A DNA stretch of 12,139 bases from Candidatus Methylomirabilis sp. (lineage in GTDB: Bacteria; Patescibacteriota; Patescibacteriia; DYHP01): assembly GCA_020724105.1 (NCBI GenBank), contig DYHP01000026.1, forward strand, positions 1 through 12,139. Direction: 5' to 3'. A program made the position numbers and the translations under genes. Position 1 is the stretch's first letter, and each line of letters opens with the position of its first letter. The notes under the pieces were generated by a model. That model worked only from the letters and a program-made list of their open reading frames with translations. It searched no databases and was not told the origin of the DNA. Below, one piece after another: positions 6,520 through 12,112 of the stretch.

Positions 6520-7719
6520 TTATTGCACCAAAGTTTTTATTTTGTCAATAAAATTTCCTCCAAATCTTAAAAAGTCATGGTACGTTACCGCCGCGATTAA
6601 AAACATCAGCAGGGCGAAACCGAGATTGTGGACGAGATTTTCCACTCTTTGCGGCACGGGCCTGCGCCTTATCCATTCCAAAACCAAAAAGAACAACCTG
6701 CCGCCGTCAAGCGCCGGAAACGGGAAAATATTGACCAGCGCCAAATTCACCGACAAAAGCGCGGTAAATTGCAAAAGATAAACAAACCCCAACCGCGCCA
6801 CCCTGCCCGTTAAAACGGCGATGCCCACGGGTCCGGTTACGTCAATCGCGACTTTTTCGCCAATAATCAAATTATGGATTATGCCGTAAAAAGCGCGCGC
6901 AATTTCTTTGATATAAAAACCCGTTTCCAAAAAACCGTGCCAAAGAGCCAAGTGCGGCGCATACGAAACTTTGCCTATCTCAACATAGCCGATGCCCACT
7001 CCCGGCTGGCCGATCGCTTGAAGCGCCGCCGGTGTGATTTCTTTTAAGAGCATCTCGCCGTTGCGGTTTATTTCAAAAACAACAGGAATGTTCAATTTTT
7101 CTTTCAGATAATTGCGTAACTCCAAACTGGAAATCATTTCTTTGCCGTCAACTTTTATGATTTTATCGCCGAGTTTAAGACCAGCCGCAAAAGCCGGACT
7201 GTCTTTTAAAATCTCAACGAGTTCGAGGCGCTTGTCGCTTATTTTGGCGTATTTGTCCAAATCGGCGTCGTCCAACACCCTCGGCAGACCGATGTAAAAA
7301 CCAATGCTTAAAATCACGACCGCGGCAACAACATTCATTAAAACGCCGGCGGAAATAATCGCCCCCCTCTGCCAAATCGGCTTGCCGGCGAAACTGTCCG
7401 CATCGCCCATTGATTCACCCGCTTCGCCCTTGATTTTCACAAAACCGCCCAAAGGCACCCAGTTGAGCGAATAAATCGTCCCGCCTTCGCCTTCACTCAA
7501 TTCTTCTGCTGGTTTCTTCCCCCAAATAATCCGCCAAACGCCGCGCTTCCACCAAAGCCAGCCTTTATATTTTTTTTGAATGCCCACTGCCCTCGGCGGA
7601 AAGCCAAGGCCGAATTCCTCCGCTTTTACCCCCATTTTTCTGGCAACAATAAAATGCCCAAACTCGTGGACAAAAACGAGCAAGCCGAGAATGAGAACGA
7701 ATATAACTAAGGTTATCAT
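6520..7719 (-). CDS. rseP: Site-2 zinc metalloprotease, RseP family
   Basis: Intramembrane protease of family M50 that cleaves transmembrane segments of regulatory proteins such as anti-sigma factors, or leftover signal peptides. From the ATG at 7719 (MITLVIFVLILGLLVFVHEFGH) the zinc-binding HEFGH motif is at residues 18-22 within the first membrane helix. The conserved block SLNWVPLGGFVKIKGE follows, then a helix (GVLMNVVAAVVILSIG), a single PDZ domain (about 155-230, with SPAFAAGLKLGDKIIKVDGK), and the third zinc ligand in NIFPFPALDGGR. C-terminal helices complete a protein of about 399 residues, normal for a one-PDZ member. A charged loop around WKRGVWRIIWGKKPAEEL is longer than in E. coli. 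I chose the ATG at 7719 rather than 7725 because the promoter's -10 box ends only one base before the latter. Confidence 0.95.
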   Translation of the reverse strand: MITLVIFVLILGLLVFVHEFGHFIVARKMGVKAEEFGLGFPPRAVGIQKKYKGWLWWKRGVWRIIWGKKPAEELSEGEGGTIYSLNWVPLGGFVKIKGEAGESMGDADSFAGKPIWQRGAIISAGVLMNVVAAVVILSIGFYIGLPRVLDDADLDKYAKISDKRLELVEILKDSPAFAAGLKLGDKIIKVDGKEMISSLELRNYLKEKLNIPVVFEINRNGEMLLKEITPAALQAIGQPGVGIGYVEIGKVSYAPHLALWHGFLETGFYIKEIARAFYGIIHNLIIGEKVAIDVTGPVGIAVLTGRVARLGFVYLLQFTALLSVNLALVNIFPFPALDGGRLFFLVLEWIRRRPVPQRVENLVHNLGFALLMFLIAAVTYHDFLRFGGNFIDKIKTLVQ

Positions 7720-7726
7720 ATACATA

Positions 7727-7755
7727 AATATAACAAATTACATCAATTTAGACAA
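7727..7755 (-). promoter_or_regulatory. rseP promoter, implying a leaderless transcript
   Basis: On the minus strand, TTGTCT (7750-7755), a 17-bp spacer and TATATT (7727-7732) form a good sigma-70-type promoter. The ATG at 7719 lies seven bases past the -10 box, at the expected +1. No Shine-Dalgarno site fits in between. The -35 box touches the T-run of the upstream terminator. Confidence 0.55.
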
Positions 7756-7794
7756 TAATAAAAAAGAGGTTGGATTCTCAAGAATCCAACCTCT
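7756..7794 (-). terminator. Intrinsic terminator of the cysteine-rich lipoprotein gene
   Basis: The arms AGAGGTTGGATTCT (7765-7778) and AGAATCCAACCTCT (7781-7794) are a perfect 14-bp inverted repeat with a tight centre. On the minus strand the hairpin is followed by TTTTTTATTATT. It lies about 30 bases after the stop of the lipoprotein gene, so it separates that gene from rseP. It is the clearest terminator in the window. Confidence 0.9.
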
Positions 7795-7825
7795 AAAATT
7801 TATTCGCGCGAATCGGCTTTTACAA

Positions 7826-8428
7826 TCAAAAGACGTCCACGCAGCCGGTTGGGGTGCAAACGAGGTCGCCCGGACAACGGCTGTTCATCGGCGCGTTTAC
7901 GCAGGCGTGAGAGTTTAAGACGCACATATCGCGGGTGCAACCAATTCCATCGTCGCATTCGGCATCGGAGTAGCATCTATTATCGTAATAGTCGTCATCG
8001 CGAACGCATCCGAATGTCGTGCACTTCCAGCCGGGAAAACAGAATTCGTTGCGCAGTTCGGAAAAACAGCGGCCATTGCGGCACTCGCCCACAACGCAAT
8101 CAAAACTTAGGCAATCGTCGTTTGTCTCGCAATCCGGCTCCGACGAATCCGGATATTCAAGCGCGCAGCCGACAAGGATTTTGCAAAAGTACCCTTCGGG
8201 GCACTTGTCGTCATCCGTCTCGTAAACGCACTCGCCCTCCGCGCAAGCCCACGCGTAACAATCGGGGTAACTCGCGCCGCAATCACTTGCCTGGACGCAT
8301 TCCGGCTCGCTTGCCACGCCGAAGCCATCAGGCGAAGGCTGGGGCTCGGGCTCCGTCCCCTCGCAGCCGGCTAACGCAACAAAAGAACAGAAGAACAGAA
8401 GAACCGAAAAACATTTTATTTTTTTCAT
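7826..8428 (-). CDS. Cysteine-rich secreted lipoprotein with three 8-cysteine modules
   Basis: The 200-residue protein starts with a lipoprotein signal peptide: a lysine-rich start, a hydrophobic core (FSVLLFFCSFVA) and the lipobox LAGC with C22 as the lipidated residue. A proline/glutamate linker (23-43) leads to 24 cysteines in three consecutive modules at about 44-88, 100-141 and 152-196. Each follows C-x5-C-x(4-6)-C-x4-C-x(4-6)-C-x8-C-x5-C-x(4-5)-C. The third holds DAECDDGIGCTRDMC, like cysteine repeats in secreted proteins of Myxococcales and other environmental bacteria. It is probably an exported, disulfide-stabilised surface protein of unknown function. The start is supported by a perfect AGGAGG at 8435-8440, six bases before the ATG. 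It is visibly more GC-rich than its neighbours and has its own terminator, which suggests separate control and perhaps transfer. Confidence 0.85.
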   Translation of the reverse strand: MKKIKCFSVLLFFCSFVALAGCEGTEPEPQPSPDGFGVASEPECVQASDCGASYPDCYAWACAEGECVYETDDDKCPEGYFCKILVGCALEYPDSSEPDCETNDDCLSFDCVVGECRNGRCFSELRNEFCFPGWKCTTFGCVRDDDYYDNRCYSDAECDDGIGCTRDMCVLNSHACVNAPMNSRCPGDLVCTPTGCVDVF

Positions 8429-8468
8429 CTTTTTCCTCCTTTTAATCAGTATTATCAGTGATAAAAAA

Positions 8469-8933
8469 TCAGCAGGCTTTCTTTTTCTTGCCGCATTCAG
8501 AACAAAACCATGAACTAAACAACGATTTCATTGGTTTGCCATGAACGGAACACAGAGGTCCTTGTTCGCTAGAACTCGGCTTGCTGAAAAATTCCATCAT
8601 TTCTTCTTTGTTGGTAAGTTTTGACTCTGTTGGAACGGAAGTGCTTGGGTCTGCTGTGGTCTGGACGCCGGGCGGATTTTTACTGAAATATTGCTCATAA
8701 AACTGAAAGAATTTGCCGCATGGTTCGGGAGGTTCAGAGATCTCCACATCCCACATATCGATGCCATTGCTCATCAGTGTCTGCGCGCACATCTTCCCGC
8801 GCCCAATGATTTTTCCATTGGCATCCTCACTCTATTTAACCACGTGATACTTGCCCACGTGATACCTGCCGCTTAAACGCTTCTTTAGCAAAAAATACAC
8901 CTCATCTCCTTTTTTGAATTTCGGGTCTGGCAT
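8469..8933 (-). pseudogene. Small zinc-binding-type protein gene broken by an in-frame TAG
   Basis: The ATG at 8933 follows AAGGAG with 7-base spacing and begins MPDPKFKKGDEVYFLLKKRL, resembling an SH3/KOW-like fold. Codon 34 is TAG (8832-8834). The same frame then continues without interruption to a TGA at 8469-8471 through SEDANGKIIGRGKM, CAQTLMSNGIDMWDVEI, a proline/threonine-rich linker, and a C-terminal CSVHGKPM...WFCSECGKKKK that looks like a C2HC-type zinc ribbon. The part before the TAG contains a 15-base tandem duplication. The piece after it has an ATG at 8792 that could give 107 residues, but that start has no Shine-Dalgarno site and falls mid-domain. I infer one ancestral gene of about 154 codons, now disrupted. 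I do not recognise its function. Confidence 0.65.
8835..8864 (-). repeat. 15-base tandem duplication next to the in-frame TAG
   Basis: The coding strand reads TATCACGTGGGCAAG followed by TATCACGTGGTTAAA, giving YHVGK-YHVVK, with TAG immediately after. The duplication keeps the frame by itself, so the stop is a separate change or part of the same local event. Confidence 0.6.
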
Positions 8934-8940
8934 TTCTTTT

Positions 8941-8946
8941 CTCCTT
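8941..8946 (-). promoter_or_regulatory. Shine-Dalgarno site fixing the start of the broken small gene
   Basis: AAGGAG lies seven bases upstream of the ATG at 8933. It argues that translation begins before the TAG rather than at the ATG at 8792. Further upstream (8955-8988) the minus strand has three spaced copies of TATAACT-like sequence, any of which could serve as a -10 box; no -35 stands out. Confidence 0.6.
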
Positions 8947-9024
8947 TTATTTTGAGTTATGGAGTTATACAGTTATAAGTTATAAGGTTATTAAGGAACG
9001 ACTACACTGATTCAAAATTGTGGC

Positions 9025-9042
9025 CGCAACCTTTAGGTTGCG
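9025..9042. repeat. Palindrome related to the 51-bp pheT element
   Basis: CGCAACC and GGTTGCG form a perfect 7-bp stem with a TTTA loop. The core AACCTTTAGGTT is identical to the core of one hairpin in the pheT element at 3744-3794. It lies in the spacer between the ligase and the broken small gene, where no other feature is clear. Confidence 0.6.
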
Positions 9043-9142
9043 TAAAATAAGCGAATGTTTAGAATTTCCGATACGTGAACAAAATTAAGGCAAAATTGCT
9101 GAGCCCGTTGCGAACAAGCGAAGCGACTTCTGCTTCAGGGCC

Positions 9143-10522
9143 TTAACATTCCACTTTATCACAAAATACAATGCTTGTCAAGACCAGCGCGCCCAAAATC
9201 AATCCTTGCCACAGCGACCAAAGATAGTGGTCAAAAAAGGAGAGAATAAACAATGATAAAATGATTGCGAATTTATACCGCGAAGCGGCACGAATGCTCT
9301 TGAATAAAAATATCAGAAAAACAATAAATGCCAAAAATCCGAAAATGCCGAGTTCTGCCAAAATCAGGAGCCAAACATTATGAACCGGCTGGAGGGCGTA
9401 AGGCGAGAGTTCGGGAAATTTTTGCGCCAAGGCATATGTGTGCGCGCCGGGGCCCACGCCGAACAAAATCCCTCTCAATCCCCCTTTCCCAAAGGGGGAG
9501 GATAAGGGGGATTTAAAAATAATTTCTTTGGCTTCGCCAAACCCCGCCACTCTCTCAGAAATTGATTTGTTTTCTAAATATGACGCCGTATCCATTCGCG
9601 AAAAAATCAAATCAGAATGGGAATAACCGAGGATTAAAGCGAGAACCAAAAGCGCGGAAAATAAAATCAAAATTCCGCGGAACTGTTTGTTCGGTTTCGG
9701 GAATCCCAAGGATTCCCGAAACCGAACAAACAAAATAATTAAACTAAGCCCAAGCGCCAGCCATGCCGCGCGCGAAAAAGTTAAAAACAAAACATAAAAA
9801 TTCAAAAAGAAAAGAAAATATAACAATAGGAGCATTATTTGACGACTGCGCTGTAATGCTTCTCTTTTTATGTTTGAAGTCAAAAACAACAACAGCCAAA
9901 AATTAACTGCCAAATAAGCGGCGAGAATGTTGGGGTGCGGCAGAGTGCCGTAGGCGCGCAGGAACCTTCCGATAGAAATCCCGATTACCGAAGTTCCCAA
10001 AACTTGAGGCAAATGTTCCGCGATGCCAAACCACTTATTCGCCGGCGAGAATTGAAAGCCGAACTGGAACACGCCCAAGAGCAAAGACGGAATCAAACTT
10101 AAAGAAAAAACAATGGCGGTTGTTTTAAAAGTTGGACGCAGAATAATGGCACTTAAAAATAACAAAGAAACTTCAATTAAACGAAAAAACCAAAAAATGG
10201 AAAAACCGAAAAACTCTGAATTTAATGCGGGAATTAAAGCCAAAATCAAAAATGCTGCCAATGCGATAAGAACTTTTTTAAATTCCAAAATTCTGCCTTT
10301 AATCGTCTGCCAATCAAAAATGGTTAATAAAAAAACAAAGAAACAAAAAAACAGAAGAACTATTTCGCTTGCGAAAATGCTTATTGTTCCCCATTCCACA
10401 AAAACTCCGTCAACCAGCCGCGGCTTGATAATTAAACGAGCGCCCAATGGCAATGTCAAGAGAAACAAATACCAAAAAAGATAAGATAGTTTATATAATT
10501 TTTCCACTACGGCCTGTTTCAT
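9143..10522 (-). CDS. O-antigen ligase/polymerase family (Wzy/WaaL-type) membrane protein
   Basis: A polytopic inner-membrane protein with roughly ten or more hydrophobic segments and the hallmarks of the O-antigen ligase family: RAYGTLPHPNILAAYL before a periplasmic region, TFSRAAWLAL in a later helix, a large loop with SERVAGFGEAKEI and LFGVGPGAHTYAL, and QPVHNVWLLILAELG. Such proteins polymerise or transfer lipid-linked glycans at the outer face of the membrane. I chose the ATG at 10522 (MKQAVVEKLYKLSYLF). The frame also runs to a TTG at 10561, but the extra residues KIGNWESEIDF are encoded by an intergenic repeat. Two palindromic elements lie within the gene (residues about 264-280 and 337-352). 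No other glycan genes are adjacent apart from the nucleotidyltransferase-like gene upstream, so the substrate is unknown. Confidence 0.88.
   Translation of the reverse strand: MKQAVVEKLYKLSYLFWYLFLLTLPLGARLIIKPRLVDGVFVEWGTISIFASEIVLLFFCFFVFLLTIFDWQTIKGRILEFKKVLIALAAFLILALIPALNSEFFGFSIFWFFRLIEVSLLFLSAIILRPTFKTTAIVFSLSLIPSLLLGVFQFGFQFSPANKWFGIAEHLPQVLGTSVIGISIGRFLRAYGTLPHPNILAAYLAVNFWLLLFLTSNIKREALQRSRQIMLLLLYFLFFLNFYVLFLTFSRAAWLALGLSLIILFVRFRESLGFPKPNKQFRGILILFSALLVLALILGYSHSDLIFSRMDTASYLENKSISERVAGFGEAKEIIFKSPLSSPFGKGGLRGILFGVGPGAHTYALAQKFPELSPYALQPVHNVWLLILAELGIFGFLAFIVFLIFLFKSIRAASRYKFAIILSLFILSFFDHYLWSLWQGLILGALVLTSIVFCDKVEC
9466..9514. repeat. Palindromic element inside the ligase gene
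   Basis: The imperfect arms AAATCCC...CCCCCTTT and AAAGGGGG...GGGGGATTT surround a CCC centre (49 bp). On the coding strand it gives KSPLSSPFGKGGLRGI, inserted in GEAKEIIF...LFGVGPGAHT, where the family normally has only a short link. I recall peptides of the kind PFxKGGLRG as translated forms of dispersed repeats in several bacterial groups. Confidence 0.75.
9684..9732. repeat. Perfect 23-bp inverted repeat inside the ligase gene
   Basis: Bases 9684-9706 and 9710-9732 are perfect reverse complements around a 3-base loop (CAA); I checked each pair. The coding strand reads FVRFRESLGFPKPNKQ between two membrane segments (LALGLSLIIL and GILILFSALLVLAL), so the insert falls in a loop. It is the longest perfect palindrome in the window. 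Confidence 0.9.
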
Positions 10523-10650
10523 AAAATCAATTTCCGATTCCCAATTACCAATTTTCAACAAAAACCCAAATGCCCAATGTCCAAATTTGGAATTTAAACA
10601 TTGGAAATTTTATTGGGAATTGGAAATTGGATATTGGTAATTTGAAATTT
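10523..10650. repeat. AATTGG-rich repeat cluster between the ligase and the nucleotidyltransferase gene
   Basis: The spacer is dense in AATTGG/CCAATT units in both orientations (CCAATTACC, GGGAATTGG, GGAAATTGGATATTGG) and includes CCAATGT/ACATTGG (10574-10580 with 10598-10604). It supplies the last residues of the nucleotidyltransferase frame (ISNYQYPISNSQ) and could extend the ligase N-terminus (KIGNWESEIDF). Confidence 0.65.
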
Positions 10651-11533
10651 TATTTTGAAATTCTTCAAAATACAATTTTCTCCTATCATTCGTATGCAGT
10701 TTCAAAACCCCGTCCCGAATCACAACATCATTACTCTTATTCACCCCCCCACCAATTCTGTTGAGAGACATTTGGTTTTTTGATGCCGTGAGCCGCAAGG
10801 CGGCTTCGCCTTCCGCAGAATCGATTTTTGACTTTGCCTCGATGGAATTGGTGGGGAGATTCATCGTCTCTCTTATTTTTGGCGACAGGAATCTGAATCT
10901 TAACAAATTTTCCAATGCGTCGCCTAACAATGATGGAAATCGTTGTTCGATTTCGTAAACCCGGCGCGGTTTATAATTTCTAACGGGGTTTGTTAAAAAC
11001 AAACGACGATTCGGCAAAGATTGTTCCGTCCACGCGTTTTCTTCGTAAAATTTTTTCCAAAGCGAATCAGCGCCGAAAATCGGCGTCATCTGGTTAATCC
11101 AGTAAACAAAATGAATGTCGTCTTCCGGCGGAGTGATAGCCGACAAATCTTTTAAGTTTAAATGCTCTTCGTCAATGAAAAAACTCGGGCAAACGGCGTT
11201 GAATTTCGCCTCGCCGGGACGGAGACGAAAAATTTTCAAAAATAAAATAACCAAAAAACGGGTTGTCCAAACGCGATTTTTTTTGGTTATAATAAATAAA
11301 TCTATATCCCCTTCTTCGGGCGAATTGCCGTAACCCAGGTCGTTGCAAACCGCGATTCCCAAAATATCGGGCAATTTTTGTAGAAACCATGCGACTTTTT
11401 TCGCCCTTTTGAATTTTTTTTCGGCAAAACGATACCGTCTTAATCTTTCGTTGACGATATTTTCTCTATCTTTACCCTCCCAAGTTTTGGCTTGCCCGCC
11501 CAAATTTCTTTGAAATTTACGGCGGGTGAACAA
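10610..11533 (-). CDS. Nucleotidyltransferase-like protein, main C-terminal part of a split gene
   Basis: The frame contains RENIVNERLRRYRFAEKKF, then AVCNDLGYGNSPEEGDIDLFIITKK, where GDIDLF provides the acidic pair typical of the nucleotidyltransferase fold. FFIDEEHLNL and VYWINQMTPIFG follow, then a C-terminal DGVLKLHTNDRR. I recall this architecture from CPR genomes, but its substrate is not known to me. The apparent start is a TTG at 11533 inside a palindromic element, with no Shine-Dalgarno site. The frame is continuous with the upstream fragment at 11537-11737, separated only by TAA and one ATT codon, so the two were one gene of about 375 codons. A second repeat-derived insert (bases 10747-10856) adds about 37 residues near the end, and the last dozen residues come from the intergenic repeat. 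Confidence 0.75.
   Translation of the reverse strand: MFTRRKFQRNLGGQAKTWEGKDRENIVNERLRRYRFAEKKFKRAKKVAWFLQKLPDILGIAVCNDLGYGNSPEEGDIDLFIITKKNRVWTTRFLVILFLKIFRLRPGEAKFNAVCPSFFIDEEHLNLKDLSAITPPEDDIHFVYWINQMTPIFGADSLWKKFYEENAWTEQSLPNRRLFLTNPVRNYKPRRVYEIEQRFPSLLGDALENLLRFRFLSPKIRETMNLPTNSIEAKSKIDSAEGEAALRLTASKNQMSLNRIGGGVNKSNDVVIRDGVLKLHTNDRRKLYFEEFQNKISNYQYPISNSQ
10747..10856. repeat. 110-bp palindromic element inside the nucleotidyltransferase gene
   Basis: Perfect 12-bp ends CCCCACCAATTC (10747-10758) and GAATTGGTGGGG (10845-10856) enclose an imperfect palindrome with a GCCGC/GCGGC hairpin near 10792-10804. On the coding strand it reads through as PTNSIEAKSKIDSAEGEAA and onward to NRIGGG, with no stop. 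It interrupts what should be a short link between RETMN and DVVIRDGVLKLHTNDRR. Confidence 0.7.
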
Positions 11534-11549
11534 AATTTAGGAGGGTAAA
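11471..11549. repeat. 79-bp palindromic element that carries the in-frame TAA
   Basis: The terminal arms TTTACCCTCC (11471-11480) and GGAGGGTAAA (11540-11549) are perfect. CCCGCC/GGCGGG (11495-11500 with 11521-11526) and the central AAATTTC-TTT-GAAATTT (11502-11518) pair further inside. The coding strand holds TCC-TAA-ATT-TTG at 11542-11531, where the opposite arm predicts TCC-CAA-GTT-TTG. Confidence 0.8.
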
Positions 11550-11737
11550 AAAAAGAAACCGTCGGAAGATGACAGTTTTTCTTTCAAAAATTCGCTGTTT
11601 CCCAGAGCGGAAACAACATTTTCCAATGTCGCTTTCTCTTTATACAGCCATTTGCAAATTTCATTGGCGCGCAACGGATAATCAAAAATGTCAAAATAAA
11701 CAACTGTTTCCAATATACGTCTTTCTAAGGAAGTCAT
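11537..11737 (-). pseudogene. N-terminal fragment of the split nucleotidyltransferase-like gene
   Basis: It encodes MTSLERRILETVVYFDIFDY, then PLRANEICKWLY and a short helical region ending GFFFLPS before TAA (11537-11539). This resembles a small winged-helix-like N-terminal domain that I recall in front of the same nucleotidyltransferase region in CPR proteins. Removing the palindromic element would rejoin FFFLP to GKDRENIV in frame. The start ATG at 11737 has no Shine-Dalgarno site and follows an AT-rich inverted repeat. The 66-residue fragment alone lacks the acidic catalytic motif. Confidence 0.7.
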
Positions 11738-11741
11738 ACAT

Positions 11742-11816
11742 CGATGCTAATATACTAATGAAATACCAATTATACGAATATTGGTATCATTGGTATGAAT
11801 TCGTATATTGGCATCG
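11742..11816. repeat. AT-rich nested inverted repeat upstream of the nucleotidyltransferase gene
   Basis: CGATGCTAATATAC (11742-11755) pairs with GTATATTGGCATCG (11803-11816) over 14 bp with one G-T pair. Inside, ATACCAAT (11763-11770) pairs with ATTGGTAT at 11780-11787 or with a second copy at 11789-11796. It fills the spacer between the PRC-barrel gene and this gene. Confidence 0.65.
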
Positions 11817-11824
11817 GGGATTAT

Positions 11825-12079
11825 CTAATTTGAAACCAATATCTCTCTTATCTTAATTGCTGGTTTTTTTATCTCCGTGCCTCTTACGACCATTTTATCC
11901 TCGTCAATTGAAACAATCATTGATGGATAAATTAAAACATCTTTTTTCAAAAAACCGAAAATTCCTTTTGGTTTGACATGATAAATTTTAACCTGCCCGT
12001 TTTCGTCGCGCTCCAAACTCGCGACCGTCCCAATGCGGTCTCCCATATCCGTGAAAACCGGCAACCCTACGAGTTTCAT
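11825..12079 (-). CDS. PRC-barrel domain protein
   Basis: This 84-residue protein matches the small beta-barrel PRC domain: MKLVGLPVFTDMGDRIGTV, ERDENGQVKIYHVKP, then DVLIYPSMIVSIDEDKMVVR. The family includes the RimM C-terminal domain and photosynthetic reaction-centre subunit H; stand-alone copies are common and usually of unknown role, probably protein or RNA contacts. There is no signal peptide or membrane segment, so it is probably cytoplasmic. The C-terminus (EIKKPAIKIREILVSN) extends a little past the barrel. The start ATG at 12079 lies four bases after a -10-like box, so the message may be leaderless. The following nucleotidyltransferase gene is separated by an inverted repeat. Confidence 0.85.
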   Translation of the reverse strand: MKLVGLPVFTDMGDRIGTVASLERDENGQVKIYHVKPKGIFGFLKKDVLIYPSMIVSIDEDKMVVRGTEIKKPAIKIREILVSN

Positions 12080-12083
12080 AAAA

Positions 12084-12112
12084 ATTATGCAAATCTACAA
12101 ATCTTATGCCAA
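12084..12112 (-). promoter_or_regulatory. Promoter of the PRC-barrel gene
   Basis: On the minus strand, TTGGCA (12107-12112), a 17-bp spacer and CATAAT (12084-12089) precede the ATG at 12079 by four bases. No room is left for a Shine-Dalgarno site, as for rseP. The last bases of the window (about 12113-12139) are AATTTG-rich repeats. Confidence 0.5.

Noticed and set aside
7849..8445. Open frame of 198 codons on the plus strand
   Set aside because: It is opposite the cysteine-rich lipoprotein. The arginine-rich translation is what results from the reverse strand of a GC-rich gene, and there is no ribosome site.
3529..9514. CRISPR array from the repeated elements
   Set aside because: The copies are few, far apart, inside genes and without regular spacers.
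8469..11737. Stop codon reassignment explaining the in-frame TAG and TAA
   Set aside because: pheT ends properly at TAG, the ligase frame at TAA and the small gene at TGA. All three therefore act as stops here, and gene damage is simpler.
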